Origin: Ensifer adhaerens
GTDB lineage: Bacteria > Pseudomonadota > Alphaproteobacteria > Rhizobiales > Rhizobiaceae
NCBI RefSeq assembly: GCF_028993555.1
Contig: NZ_CP118611.1
Span: 2,317,501 to 2,381,500 of the forward strand
Direction: 5' to 3'
Length of the DNA: 64,000 bases
Translations under genes and position numbers: made by a program
Notes under the pieces: generated by a model
Databases searched by the model: none
Told to the model about the DNA's origin: nothing
The model's input: only the letters and a program-made list of their open reading frames with translations
Part shown: one piece after another, positions 49,897 to 58,713 of the stretch
How the letters are laid out: every line of letters begins with the position of its first letter
Numbering within the stretch: position 1 is the stretch's first letter

Positions 49897-51419
49897 TCCC
49901 CCCTGTCGTCCATGCCGGCACGCTCACCGTCGACGAAGTCCGTCCCGATCGTACAGGTGACACCTTTTGGTCCGAACCGGAGATCGACTGGGTGTCCCAG
50001 CTCACTGGCGAGGCCGCGATTGAGGACGCGCAGCCCGAAACCCTGGCGCTGAGGGTGCGATGCCGGCGGTCCTCCGCGCTCTTCCCACCGGATCGAACAC
50101 AGGTCGCTACATTGCCATGACAATGCAACACGGCCTCGGGGGCTCGATAGAGAACCGTATTTGATCGCATTGGTCAGCAACTCGTTGAACGCCATCGAAA
50201 GGGCGAGGGCTTGTTTCGGGCTGATGCGGACCGAAGGTCCGTGGAGAGCCACGCGCCCGTCTTCGAGCCAGGCTGCGAGAACCGCCTGGGCGATGTCGTT
50301 CAGGTAGACCGCCTGCCATGCCTCGCGGGTCAGCAGGTCATGCGCCCGGGCAAGAGCAAGCAGTCGGCTGTTGAACGCTTCGGCAAAGGCCTCCGGCGTA
50401 TCCGCACTCTTCAGTGTCTGTTCGGCAAGGGACTGCACCGTTGCCAGCGTGTTCTTCACACGATGGTTGAGCTCACCGATCAGCAGCTTCTGGCGTTTTT
50501 CTGCCCCGCGCTCCTCGGTTCGATCCCTGAAGATCTTGAGGTAGCGGTCCGGTCCGCTCTCCTCGACGGGAAGCATCACCCCGGAGCCCCAGAAGCGGGA
50601 TCCATCCTTGCGATAGTGCCAGCGCTCGTTGGCCGCGCGACCCTCCTTGCGCGCCGTTCGCATTTCCTGCTCGGGGACGTCCGAAGCGCGGTCCTGCGGG
50701 CTGAAGAAGATGCCGCCCGGCTGACCGAGAATCTCGGTCTCGCGATAACCGAGCAGCCGTTCGGCGCCACTGTTCCAGCTTGCGATCCGTCCGGCACCGT
50801 CAAGCGTGATGATTGCATACTCGCTGGCGCTGCCGAGGATGATCCGCAGCCGCTCGTTGCTGCGGCGAAATCCCTCCTCGGCACGCTGGTGCGCCTCCTC
50901 GATCCGTCTGCGCTCGATGCTGAAGCCCAATTGCCGAGCGATCGTCAGACAGAGGACGGCCTCCTCCTCCGTGAAGACGTGCACCACTTCGCGGTAGGTC
51001 ATGAACTTTCCGATGACCACGCCGTTGGCGGTCAAGGGAATGAAGGCGAGCGAGCGGATCCCCTCGCCCCGTATGGTATCCTTGAGCGCCCGGGGCTCTT
51101 CGGCAAGCTCTATGTCGCTGACGAAGATCGGGGTGGCCTCGCGATCACCGGGCCTCCACGGCGAGTGCCCGTCGACAGCCCGGCGATAGCTTTCGGAGAG
51201 CCCGCGCGAGGCGACGAAACGCATCACCCCCGTAGGGTCGAAAAGCAGGATGGAGGCGCGGCTGCAGCGCAAGGCTCGCTCGATCGCATCGAACGTGGCA
51301 TCGAAAATGTCGGCGAGCGAATTGGCACGATAGAGCGCATCCGTGAACTGAAACAGAGCCGCCAGTTCATCCGCCTTCTTGATCCAGGAGCTATCTACGC
51401 CGGACGCACTCTGCCTCAT
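49893..51419 (-). CDS. HWE-family sensor histidine kinase with GAF and PAS domains
   Basis: A 508-residue soluble kinase: N-terminal GAF domain (about 20-170), a linker coiled coil, a PAS/PAC domain (about 185-305, with GRIASWNSGAERLLGY and the PAC text WHYRKDGSRFWG), then an HWE kinase core with H319 in ELNHRVKNTLATVQ and N-box NELLTNAIKYG. No membrane segment, so it senses a cytoplasmic signal; the PAS domain could bind flavin or another cofactor, but the LOV cysteine motif is not evident. ATG 51419 follows GGGGTGCAGAC. Paired with the lone receiver downstream. Confidence 0.9.
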   Translation of the reverse strand: MRQSASGVDSSWIKKADELAALFQFTDALYRANSLADIFDATFDAIERALRCSRASILLFDPTGVMRFVASRGLSESYRRAVDGHSPWRPGDREATPIFVSDIELAEEPRALKDTIRGEGIRSLAFIPLTANGVVIGKFMTYREVVHVFTEEEAVLCLTIARQLGFSIERRRIEEAHQRAEEGFRRSNERLRIILGSASEYAIITLDGAGRIASWNSGAERLLGYRETEILGQPGGIFFSPQDRASDVPEQEMRTARKEGRAANERWHYRKDGSRFWGSGVMLPVEESGPDRYLKIFRDRTEERGAEKRQKLLIGELNHRVKNTLATVQSLAEQTLKSADTPEAFAEAFNSRLLALARAHDLLTREAWQAVYLNDIAQAVLAAWLEDGRVALHGPSVRISPKQALALSMAFNELLTNAIKYGSLSSPRGRVALSWQCSDLCSIRWEERGGPPASHPQRQGFGLRVLNRGLASELGHPVDLRFGPKGVTCTIGTDFVDGERAGMDDRGE

Positions 51420-51760
51420 GTCTGCACCCCGGGTCCCGGTGAGCAATCGACCGTGACCGCCGCTGAAGGCTGCGATCGCAAATCCGCGGTCCAACGCCCG
51501 GCGACCAAAAGAAACCAACTGTAGCGGGGCGCTTCGATTTCAACCCTTCACGAGGGGTGGATTGGACCGATCACGGACACGTGCGAGCATTGACCCAAGT
51601 GCGGGACCCTTGGCCTTGATCGGCGCGAAACAGGCTCGCCTATCGGGAAAACCTTCGAAACGCAGCCGCAGCGCTGTTTCTCCTTAAAACGAGGGATCAC
51701 CGGGAAGGTTATCCAGGCTGCCGCAGGCACGTTGATCCGGCCGTCAGGGCCGAAGTAGCA
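51420..51760. other. 341-bp gene-free interval
   Basis: This interval lies upstream of the HWE kinase gene and downstream of the second ArsR gene, both on the minus strand. I see no convincing ORF, no strong dyad and no EcfG-type promoter (GGAAC spaced from CGTT) in front of the kinase. It presumably holds the kinase promoter. Confidence 0.5.
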
Positions 51761-52090
51761 TCACGGCGCCTCGACAAGCGACTTGAGCCGTCCGAGCGCC
51801 TTGTCCCAGCCCTCCGCGATCGCACCCAGAAACGCGCGCGCCTCCTCGAGGCGGCGCGGATCGACCGCGTAAAGGACCTCCTTGCCCTGACGCTCGTGCA
51901 CCACCAGCTTTGCCGATACCAGCACCTGCAGATGCTTCACGATCGCCTGCCGGGTGATCGCCTGCCCCTCGGACAGTGCGGTTGCCGAGAGGGCACCGGC
52001 CGCCAGAAGCCGCGTGACCAGAGCGAGGCGGGTCGCATCGCCAAGTGCGGCAAACAGGCTTGCCAGTTCCCGCTCAGGCGTGTTCGACAT
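51761..52090 (-). CDS. ArsR-family transcriptional regulator
   Basis: A 109-residue winged-helix repressor: LFAALGDATRLALVTRLL, GQAITRQAIVKHLQVLVSAKLV, and wing HERQGKEVLYAVDPR (outline). No metal-site cysteines. It begins 17 bases inside the 3' end of the AHSA1 gene upstream, the reverse gene order of the ArsR/AHSA1 pair at 17827-18557. Confidence 0.88.
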   Translation of the reverse strand: MSNTPERELASLFAALGDATRLALVTRLLAAGALSATALSEGQAITRQAIVKHLQVLVSAKLVVHERQGKEVLYAVDPRRLEEARAFLGAIAEGWDKALGRLKSLVEAP

Positions 52091-52592
52091 GACGCTTGAT
52101 GTTTTCAATCTGGGCGCTCCAGCCGCCGTCATTCATGAGAAATGCGCGCTTGCGCCGATGCGCCGGCACGCCTTCAAAGCCCGATTCCGTGACCGTCACT
52201 CGCGTGTCGCCGCCAACCGCTTCCAGCCGGAATTCGACGAGCGTGGTCGGCTCCCGCGCCGGATCGCATTCGGCATCAAGGCCGTAGGGGATCCAGCGGA
52301 AGCTGAAAAGCCGCGGCGCATCCATCTGCTCTACGGTGCAAAAGACGGCATTCGGTTCGGGCTGGCGGATCGGTGCCGGCTCGAGACCGATCGAAGCCTG
52401 GTACGCGGCGATATTCTCCGCGTTGAACTCTCCCGCAAAGGAGCCGGTTACGGCTCGCCCCGGAGCAAACGGCTCGTTCAGCTTTACCCCGAACCACTGC
52501 CCGAATTCCGAGACATCGGTTATCGCCCGCCATACGCGTTCGATCGGCGCACGCAGCAGGATTGCCTTCTCGATACGATCGAATGAGCTCAT
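52074..52592 (-). CDS. SRPBCC/AHSA1-family protein
   Basis: A 172-residue START-fold protein: IEKAILLRAPIERVWRAITDVSEFGQWFGV and TLVEFRLEAVGGDTRVTVTESGFEGVP in outline, with a C-terminal helix GGWSAQIENIKRHVE. Role unproven. ATG at 52592 follows GAAAGGAAAGC-like purines; the frame upstream is unconserved. Coupled to the ArsR gene by a 17-base overlap, so both are read from the promoter carrying the GCAACC-type repeats. Confidence 0.85.
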   Translation of the reverse strand: MSSFDRIEKAILLRAPIERVWRAITDVSEFGQWFGVKLNEPFAPGRAVTGSFAGEFNAENIAAYQASIGLEPAPIRQPEPNAVFCTVEQMDAPRLFSFRWIPYGLDAECDPAREPTTLVEFRLEAVGGDTRVTVTESGFEGVPAHRRKRAFLMNDGGWSAQIENIKRHVEHA

Positions 52593-52607
52593 GACGCTTT
52601 CCTTTCG

Positions 52608-52647
52608 TGCAACGACTTGGTTGCAAGTATACGGGCTACAGACAAAC
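52608..52647. promoter_or_regulatory. GCAACC-type repeats upstream of the second AHSA1/ArsR operon
   Basis: TGCAACGACTTGGTTGCA (52608-52625) is a perfect six-base-arm dyad. Its right half TTGGTTGC (52617-52624) recurs inverted as GCAACCAA at 52640-52647. The cluster is 16-55 bases before the AHSA1 start, the expected place for ArsR autoregulation. Confidence 0.6.
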
Positions 52648-52700
52648 ACGCAACCAATTAGCTGCACGTTAATTCCGTTGGCCCAGCGCCGCCAGATCGC

Positions 52701-54032
52701 TCACGGTGCGGGCGCCACCCACCACACCTTGTTTCCGACATCGTCGGCGACGAGCAGCGCGCCATCACGGGAAATGGCAACGCCGACCGGCCGACCCAGC
52801 GCCTTGCCGTCGTCTGTCAGGAAACCCGTCAGGATATCCCACGGCGGGCCGGACGGCTTGCCGTTGGCGAAGGGCACGAAGATGACCTTGTAGCCGCTAC
52901 GCGGGATCCGGTTCCACGAACCATGTTGGCCTACGAAGGCGCCATTCTTCATCTCCGGCCCAAACAGGTCGCCGGTGTTGAAGGTCAGGCCGAGCGAGGC
53001 GGTATGCGGACCGAGCGCATAGTCCGGCTTGATCGCGCGCGCCACGAGTTCCGGGGCCTGCGGTTTGACCCGCTCGTCGACGTGCTGCCCGTACCAACTA
53101 TAGGGCCAGCCATAGAAGGCGCCGTCCTTGACCGAGGTCATGTAGTCGGGAACGAGGTCGGGCCCGAGCTCGTCGCGCTCGTTGACGGCGACCCACAGTT
53201 CACCGCTATCCGGCTGCCATGAGAGGCCGTTGGGATTGCGAAGCCCGGATGCGAATTGCCGCATCTGCCGGGTGGCAAGGTCGATCTCGTGCACGGCGGC
53301 ACGTCCCTTTTCCTCTTCCATGCCGTTCTCACCGACATTGGAATTGGAGCCGACCGTGACATAGAGCTTCGACCCGTCCAGGCTGGCGATGACATCCTTC
53401 GTCCAGTGGTGGTTGCGGCCTGCCGGCAGGTCGACGATCTTTTCCGCGGGCGTCGCAATTTCGGTTGCGCCTTCCTGGTAGGGGAAGGCAACGATCGCAT
53501 CGGCATTGGCGACGTAGAGCTTGTCGCCGAGTAATGTCATGCCGAAAGGCGAATTGAGCCCGGTGATGAAGGGCGTCTTCGTTTCCGCCACGCCGTCGCC
53601 GTCCGCATCGCGCAACAGCGAAATGCGATTGGCGCTCTGACTTCGCGCGCCAGCCCGGCCCTGGATAAGCTGGGCAGCAAAGGCCCGCACTGAAAAGCCG
53701 GGATCGGGTTGGGGCGGCGCATTGCTTTCAGCGACCAGCACATCGCCATTCGGCAACACGTGCAGCCAGCGGGGATGATCGAGATCGCCTGCAAACTGCT
53801 TGACGGCAAGGCCCGGCGCAGCCGTTGGCATCGTGCCCGCAGGCCAGGGCGTGGCTGCCGCGACACTGACGGACGGCACGAGCTCCACCTTCGGTTCGAC
53901 CAGGACCGGATCAGGACCGTAGGTCTTTTCGATCGGCACCGTTGCCTCCCGTCGCGACAGATAGCCGAGGCTGACGCCGCCAGCGGCCGCAAGCGCGCCG
54001 AAGACCAGCAGGGCGATCAGGAGCTTTTTCAT
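52701..54032 (-). CDS. PQQ-dependent sugar dehydrogenase family protein (sorbosone dehydrogenase-like)
   Basis: A 443-residue six-bladed beta-propeller protein with an N-terminal signal/anchor (MKKLLIALLVFGALAAAGG). Conserved segments: DLDHPRWLHVLPNGDVLVAE, GLNSPFGMTLLGDKLYV, GRNHHWTKDV, GLRNPNGLSWQP, ERDELGPDLVPDY and HGSWNRIPRSGYKV (each outlined). These fit soluble glucose/L-sorbosone dehydrogenases that use PQQ in the periplasm. The PQQ/Ca ligands cannot all be confirmed by eye. No PQQ synthesis genes are in the window. ATG 54032 is chosen; sequence upstream in frame is not conserved. Confidence 0.85.
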   Translation of the reverse strand: MKKLLIALLVFGALAAAGGVSLGYLSRREATVPIEKTYGPDPVLVEPKVELVPSVSVAAATPWPAGTMPTAAPGLAVKQFAGDLDHPRWLHVLPNGDVLVAESNAPPQPDPGFSVRAFAAQLIQGRAGARSQSANRISLLRDADGDGVAETKTPFITGLNSPFGMTLLGDKLYVANADAIVAFPYQEGATEIATPAEKIVDLPAGRNHHWTKDVIASLDGSKLYVTVGSNSNVGENGMEEEKGRAAVHEIDLATRQMRQFASGLRNPNGLSWQPDSGELWVAVNERDELGPDLVPDYMTSVKDGAFYGWPYSWYGQHVDERVKPQAPELVARAIKPDYALGPHTASLGLTFNTGDLFGPEMKNGAFVGQHGSWNRIPRSGYKVIFVPFANGKPSGPPWDILTGFLTDDGKALGRPVGVAISRDGALLVADDVGNKVWWVAPAP

Positions 54033-54322
54033 GGCGGATTCCCTTGATGTCCAAACCTGACGGCAGCCGGCTTCAGGCGCGCCAATCACCAGGAGAAAAG
54101 TGCTGAAAAATTCATTCGGAATCAACGTCAGTGCCTGGGCCCTTGGACCGATCGCCTGTTGGCGCAAGACGACCGTGATCAACCCTGCTTCACTCTCTGC
54201 CGCCCGGCCCGAAGCGCCCTGTTGATGCGGCGGAAAAAGCGCTGGACGAATGCCGCTCGCTCAAGCTTTAACGGAGGCCGAGGAGAGCTCCTTCGGGGCC
54301 GCAGTCTACCGATCGGAACATC

Positions 54323-55216
54323 ATGCCAATTCATGAACTCGCCGCGCTTGGGGCCGCCACCTGCTGGGCCCTGACGGGGTTGATCTCGGCCGGACCGGCC
54401 GGCCATCTCGGCGCACCCGCCTTCAACCGCCTTCGGCAGATCTTCGTCACCGGACTTCTGGCAATCTATGTGCTCGCCACCGGGTCGTGGCGTGAGCTGG
54501 ATGCCACAAGCGTCACGCCGCTGCTTTTGTCTGGCTTGATCGGCATTTTCATCGGCGACACGCTGCTCTTCGCCGCGCTCAACCGGCTCGGTCCGCGCCG
54601 TTCCGGCATCCTCTTCGCTCTCAACGCGCCGATCGCCGCCTTTCTCGGCTGGCTGGTGCTTGGCGAGGCGCTGTCGCCAACAGCCGTCGCGGGCATCGCA
54701 CTGACGGCCGCCGGCGTCTTCCTCGCCATTCTGTTCGGCAAGCGCCGGGCGCAGATGCATGAATGGGAAAAGGTCAAGGGGCCGCTGTGGATCGGCGTGC
54801 TGCTCGGTCTCGGCGCCGCCACGGGCCAGGCGATCGGCTCGATCATCGTGCGCCCGGTCATGGCCGCCGGCATAGATCCATTCGTCGCCTCCATGCTGCG
54901 CGTCGGGATTGCGGCCTTCTGTCTGAGCATCCTGCTCCAGTTGCCCATTCCTTCGGTCAAGCCGAGGGCACCGCTGACCTTGAAGGTTGCCGCAATGACC
55001 GCGCTGACCGGGGTGCTGGCTCTTGGCATGGGAATGACATTGCTGCTCTTCGCGCTCTCGGGCGGCAAGGTGGGCATCGTATCGACATTGTCGGCGACCT
55101 CACCGGTCATGATCCTGCCGATGCTGTGGCTGAGGACAGGCGAACGGCCTGCCGCCGGCGCCTGGGCCGGCGCTACCCTCGTCGTCCTCGGCATGGCGCT
55201 GATCTTCATTCGCTGA
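54323..55216 (+). CDS. EamA/DMT-family transporter
   Basis: A 297-residue drug/metabolite transporter with ten hydrophobic segments in two EamA repeats (LGAATCWALTGLI... near 8-135 and LLGLGAATGQAIGS... near 155-297). The inward sequence GDTLLFAALNRLGPRRSGILFALNAP is typical. It probably exports a small metabolite or amino acid. No partner genes. Confidence 0.88.
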   Translation: MPIHELAALGAATCWALTGLISAGPAGHLGAPAFNRLRQIFVTGLLAIYVLATGSWRELDATSVTPLLLSGLIGIFIGDTLLFAALNRLGPRRSGILFALNAPIAAFLGWLVLGEALSPTAVAGIALTAAGVFLAILFGKRRAQMHEWEKVKGPLWIGVLLGLGAATGQAIGSIIVRPVMAAGIDPFVASMLRVGIAAFCLSILLQLPIPSVKPRAPLTLKVAAMTALTGVLALGMGMTLLLFALSGGKVGIVSTLSATSPVMILPMLWLRTGERPAAGAWAGATLVVLGMALIFIR

Positions 55217-55481
55217 CGCCCAGTCACGGCATGGCTCTCTGGCCAAGCAGCGCGAGATGGCCACCCCTCGCGCGATCGGCGGCTTCGCGGTTCGCATTCG
55301 CGGAGCACCTCAGAACAACCATAGCCAATATATTGATTTAATTTGATTAATTCAGATGCTGAGGTCGAGATCCGTGGCTGAAAAGCAAGCGGTGGTAGCA
55401 ATTCGTTAACCATGCTCAGATAGCGAGAGCTACCAATACCGCTGGCTGATTCGCGAGCGTTCGTTAGCACCGGTACCATCG

Positions 55482-58466
55482 ATGCGAAAAACACCGCTTG
55501 CGGTACTCTCCCGACGTCTCGGCCTTTTCACGGCATTGGCCTCGTTCGCCTTGACCGTGCCGTCGCTTGCCCAGTCCGTCTGGACAGGTAGCGCCGACAA
55601 TGAGTTCAGCAACGGCTCCAACTGGTCTCCCGCCTTGCCCGGCTCCGCAGATGCTGCGGAAGTGGACAATGGTTCACCGCAGGTTACCAATGGATCCGAG
55701 ATCCGTACGCTCGACGTGGACGGCGGCAATGTCACGATCACCAATACCGGTGCGCTGACCGTCACCAACGGCAGCACGCTCAACGCGGGCAGCATCAGCA
55801 TCAACGCGGGTGGCGCACTGAATTCCAACGTCGAGCTGAATGGCGGCAACCTGTCGGTCGACGGCGATCTCAACGGAAGACTGACGCTGAACAACGGAAA
55901 TGTCTCCGTGAACGGAACGCTGGACAGCGCCGTTGTCGGCGCCGCCACATCACTCACGAACAATGGGCAGACTGGCGACGTCGACGTTTCCTCCGGCGGG
56001 ACATTCGTCAACAACAGCGGCGCCGTCACCGGCGCCACCACCAATGCCGGCACCGCCTCCAACGCCGGGACGATCGGCTCGCTTTCGAACACCGCCGGAA
56101 ATTTCACCAACAACACCGGCGGCACCATTACCGGCAAAACGACGGTTGCCGGCGGAACCGTCACCAACAACTTCGTTGTGACCGACGCAGACGTTGCGGC
56201 CGCAGCCGCCTTCGTCAACAACAACGGCGCCACGGCCGGGCATGTCAGTAACTCGGGCACCGTATCGAATGCCGGGACCATTGCTTCCGTTCAGAACGAC
56301 GCCGGAAACTTCACCAACAATTTCGGTGGGGAGGTCACGGGCGCAACGACGGTAGCGGGCGGCAGCGTTACCAACAATGCGACCCTCGGCACCGTCGCCG
56401 TCGGCCAAGGCAGCACGTTTACGAACACGACAGGCGCCAGCGCCGGCGCGGTCACGAACGCCGGCGCCGCATCGAACGCGGGAACGATCGCCGCCCTGAC
56501 GAACACGGCGGGCAATTTCGCCAACAATGCCGGCGGCACCATAACCGGGAAAACGACGGTCGCCGGTGGAACCGTCACCAACAACTTCGTCGTGACCGAC
56601 GCGGACGTCGCGGCCGCGGCTGCCTTCGTCAACAACAACGGCGCAACGGCCGGAAACGTCAGAAATGCCGGCACAGTCTCGAACGCCGGCACCATCGCGT
56701 CCCTGGACAACCAGGCGGGTCATTTCACCAACAATGGCGACGGCAAGGTCACCGGCATGACCACGGTCGCCGGCGGCACGGTCGTCAACAATGCCGTGCT
56801 TGGGGACGTTGAGATCGGCGCTGCGGGCACCTTTACCAACAACAGCGGCGCCAGCGCCGGACGGGTGACGACGGCCGGCACCGCCTCCAACGACGGAACG
56901 ATCGCCTCGCTGACCATCAGCGATGGCCGGTTCGCCAACACCGGCACGATCAGCGGCACGGCAACCGTCAGCGGCGGGGCGCTAATCAATAACGGCACGA
57001 TCTCGGGTCGCATCGATGTGTTTGACAGCGGCCTGCTATCCGGCACCGGCGTGGTCGGCGGCTTGACGGTCGGTGCAGATGGGGTGCTTTCGCCTGGCCC
57101 GGGCATTGCGGTTGCCACGGTCAATGGAGACGTGACGTTCCGCTCGGGCTCGGTCTACCAGCTGGACGTGGATGCAACCGGCCTTTCGGATCGCCTCGCT
57201 GCCTCCGGTGCGGTCTCCGTAGAGGGGGGCCGGCTGGACGTTCTTGCCGGCAGCGGCAGCTATGCCCCGACGACCGACTACAGGATCCTGACTGCCGGCA
57301 GCGTCACCGGCACCTTCGATCAAGTTACTAGCAACTTCGCGTTCCTGTCGCCGATGCTCAGCTACGGCCCGACGAGCATCGACCTCCGGCTTGACCGCAA
57401 CGACGTTTCCTTCGCGGAACTGGCTGAGACGGCGAATAGCCGAGCAGCCGCCGAGGCAGCCGAAGCCCTGAGCGCAACGGACCCGCTCGCTCTGGCGGTG
57501 CTGTCCTTGGATGCCAAAACGGCCGGCCGTGCCTTTTCGCAGTTGACCGGCGAGGTGCATGCTTCCCTCAAGAGCGAACTCTTGTGGGAAAGCCGGTTGC
57601 CGCGGGAGGCCGTTCTCGCGCGGACAACGGCCGCCGGCGCGAGCCACACCTTGACGGACGATGACGTATTCTGGACCGCGGCTTACGGGGCGACAAACCG
57701 GCTGTCCGGCGATGGCAATGCAGCAGGTGTCGACGCTCATGTCGCGGGCGTGGTGTTTGGCGCCGATGCGGAGATTTCTGACGATTGGCGCCTCGGTGGC
57801 ATCCTCGGCTACAGCCATCTGACCACGCAGCCGCAAGCCACTGTCGATTCATACCATGCCGGCCTTTATCTCACCGGTGAAGGCGGGCCGCTCACCCTCA
57901 CAGGCGGCGCGATCTATTCCCGCAACGAAGTCGCGACCGTTCGCAACATCTCTTTCGGGCAATTCTCCGATCGGCTGCGGGCCGACTACGAGAGCGACAC
58001 GGCGCAGGTCTTCGCGGATCTTTCCTGGACGCTACAGGCCGACCAGCTCAAGCTTCAGCCGTTCGCGAACCTTGCCTATGTCCATCTGGATACCGACGAT
58101 TTTCGAGAATTGGGCGGCCCGGCCAGGTTGTCGGCAGACGAAGCCTCGGACGCCTTGGCCCTGTCGACGATCGGCATTCGCTGGTGGGCAGACCTTCCGG
58201 CGACCGAAGTGCCCGTCGAACTCTCCGGCATGCTGGGTTGGCGGCACGCCGCCGGCGACCTGTCGCCTTCAGCCCGCCTCGCCTTTGCCGACCCCGGCTT
58301 CTTCACGATCGCCGGCGTGCCCTTGCCGCGCGATGCTCTGGTGGTGGAGGCGGGCCTTTCCGCCAGGATTTCCGAAACGGCCTGGCTGGCGCTCACCTAC
58401 ATGGGCGAATTCGCAGACGGCGTTCAGTCGAGCGCCGGGCGGGCACGTCTTCTGGTGAATTTCTGA
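55482..58466 (+). CDS. Type V autotransporter with tandem passenger repeats
   Basis: A 994-residue autotransporter: signal peptide (about 1-31, ending SLAQ), a Gly/Asn/Thr-rich passenger of beta-helix type, a linker, then a C-terminal autotransporter barrel (about 725-994) that ends in VNF, the expected terminal aromatic. The passenger contains four exact-length 69-residue repeats (residues 193-468) plus a partial fifth; the cue SNAGTI opens each. Passenger cysteines are absent, as usual. It likely mediates adhesion or aggregation at the cell surface. The last residues of the passenger (SVYQLDVDATGLSDRL and following) match the conserved autotransporter-junction segment. No chaperone or toxin domain seen. 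Confidence 0.92.
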   Translation: MRKTPLAVLSRRLGLFTALASFALTVPSLAQSVWTGSADNEFSNGSNWSPALPGSADAAEVDNGSPQVTNGSEIRTLDVDGGNVTITNTGALTVTNGSTLNAGSISINAGGALNSNVELNGGNLSVDGDLNGRLTLNNGNVSVNGTLDSAVVGAATSLTNNGQTGDVDVSSGGTFVNNSGAVTGATTNAGTASNAGTIGSLSNTAGNFTNNTGGTITGKTTVAGGTVTNNFVVTDADVAAAAAFVNNNGATAGHVSNSGTVSNAGTIASVQNDAGNFTNNFGGEVTGATTVAGGSVTNNATLGTVAVGQGSTFTNTTGASAGAVTNAGAASNAGTIAALTNTAGNFANNAGGTITGKTTVAGGTVTNNFVVTDADVAAAAAFVNNNGATAGNVRNAGTVSNAGTIASLDNQAGHFTNNGDGKVTGMTTVAGGTVVNNAVLGDVEIGAAGTFTNNSGASAGRVTTAGTASNDGTIASLTISDGRFANTGTISGTATVSGGALINNGTISGRIDVFDSGLLSGTGVVGGLTVGADGVLSPGPGIAVATVNGDVTFRSGSVYQLDVDATGLSDRLAASGAVSVEGGRLDVLAGSGSYAPTTDYRILTAGSVTGTFDQVTSNFAFLSPMLSYGPTSIDLRLDRNDVSFAELAETANSRAAAEAAEALSATDPLALAVLSLDAKTAGRAFSQLTGEVHASLKSELLWESRLPREAVLARTTAAGASHTLTDDDVFWTAAYGATNRLSGDGNAAGVDAHVAGVVFGADAEISDDWRLGGILGYSHLTTQPQATVDSYHAGLYLTGEGGPLTLTGGAIYSRNEVATVRNISFGQFSDRLRADYESDTAQVFADLSWTLQADQLKLQPFANLAYVHLDTDDFRELGGPARLSADEASDALALSTIGIRWWADLPATEVPVELSGMLGWRHAAGDLSPSARLAFADPGFFTIAGVPLPRDALVVEAGLSARISETAWLALTYMGEFADGVQSSAGRARLLVNF
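56058..56885 (+). repeat. Four tandem 207-bp repeats in the autotransporter passenger
   Basis: Units start at 56058, 56265, 56472 and 56679, each exactly 207 bp (69 codons) and opening with S-N-A-G-T-I; a fifth diverged unit opens at 56886 with S-N-D-G-T-I. Units 1 and 3 share an identical 40-residue block, and units 2 and 4 resemble each other less, so the array looks like a duplicated 414-bp pair. The copies of the identical block differ at many third codon positions. Confidence 0.88.
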
Positions 58467-58713
58467 GGCACTCCCTTCGCTGTCTCATGCGCGACGGGCA
58501 GGTCGAGCTTGACGCCTCAGGCTCAGCGGAGGCATTGTCCAGGGGCTGTAACCAGAGCTGACTGCAACCGCTGGCCAAGTTGATTTACCGCGACCGGAGA
58601 GATCACCGGGACGGCCCACCTGCAGCCTGGATCTATACCGGACAAGCGCCCCGCTCCGCGACGGGCGGCTACCTCGATGCGAACGATATGTCAGCTTTTT
58701 GAGGACGACGGCC

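Noticed and set aside
56058..56885. CRISPR array
   Set aside because: The regular period is 207 bp, in frame, within a coding region. There are no short direct repeats with unique spacers and no cas genes.
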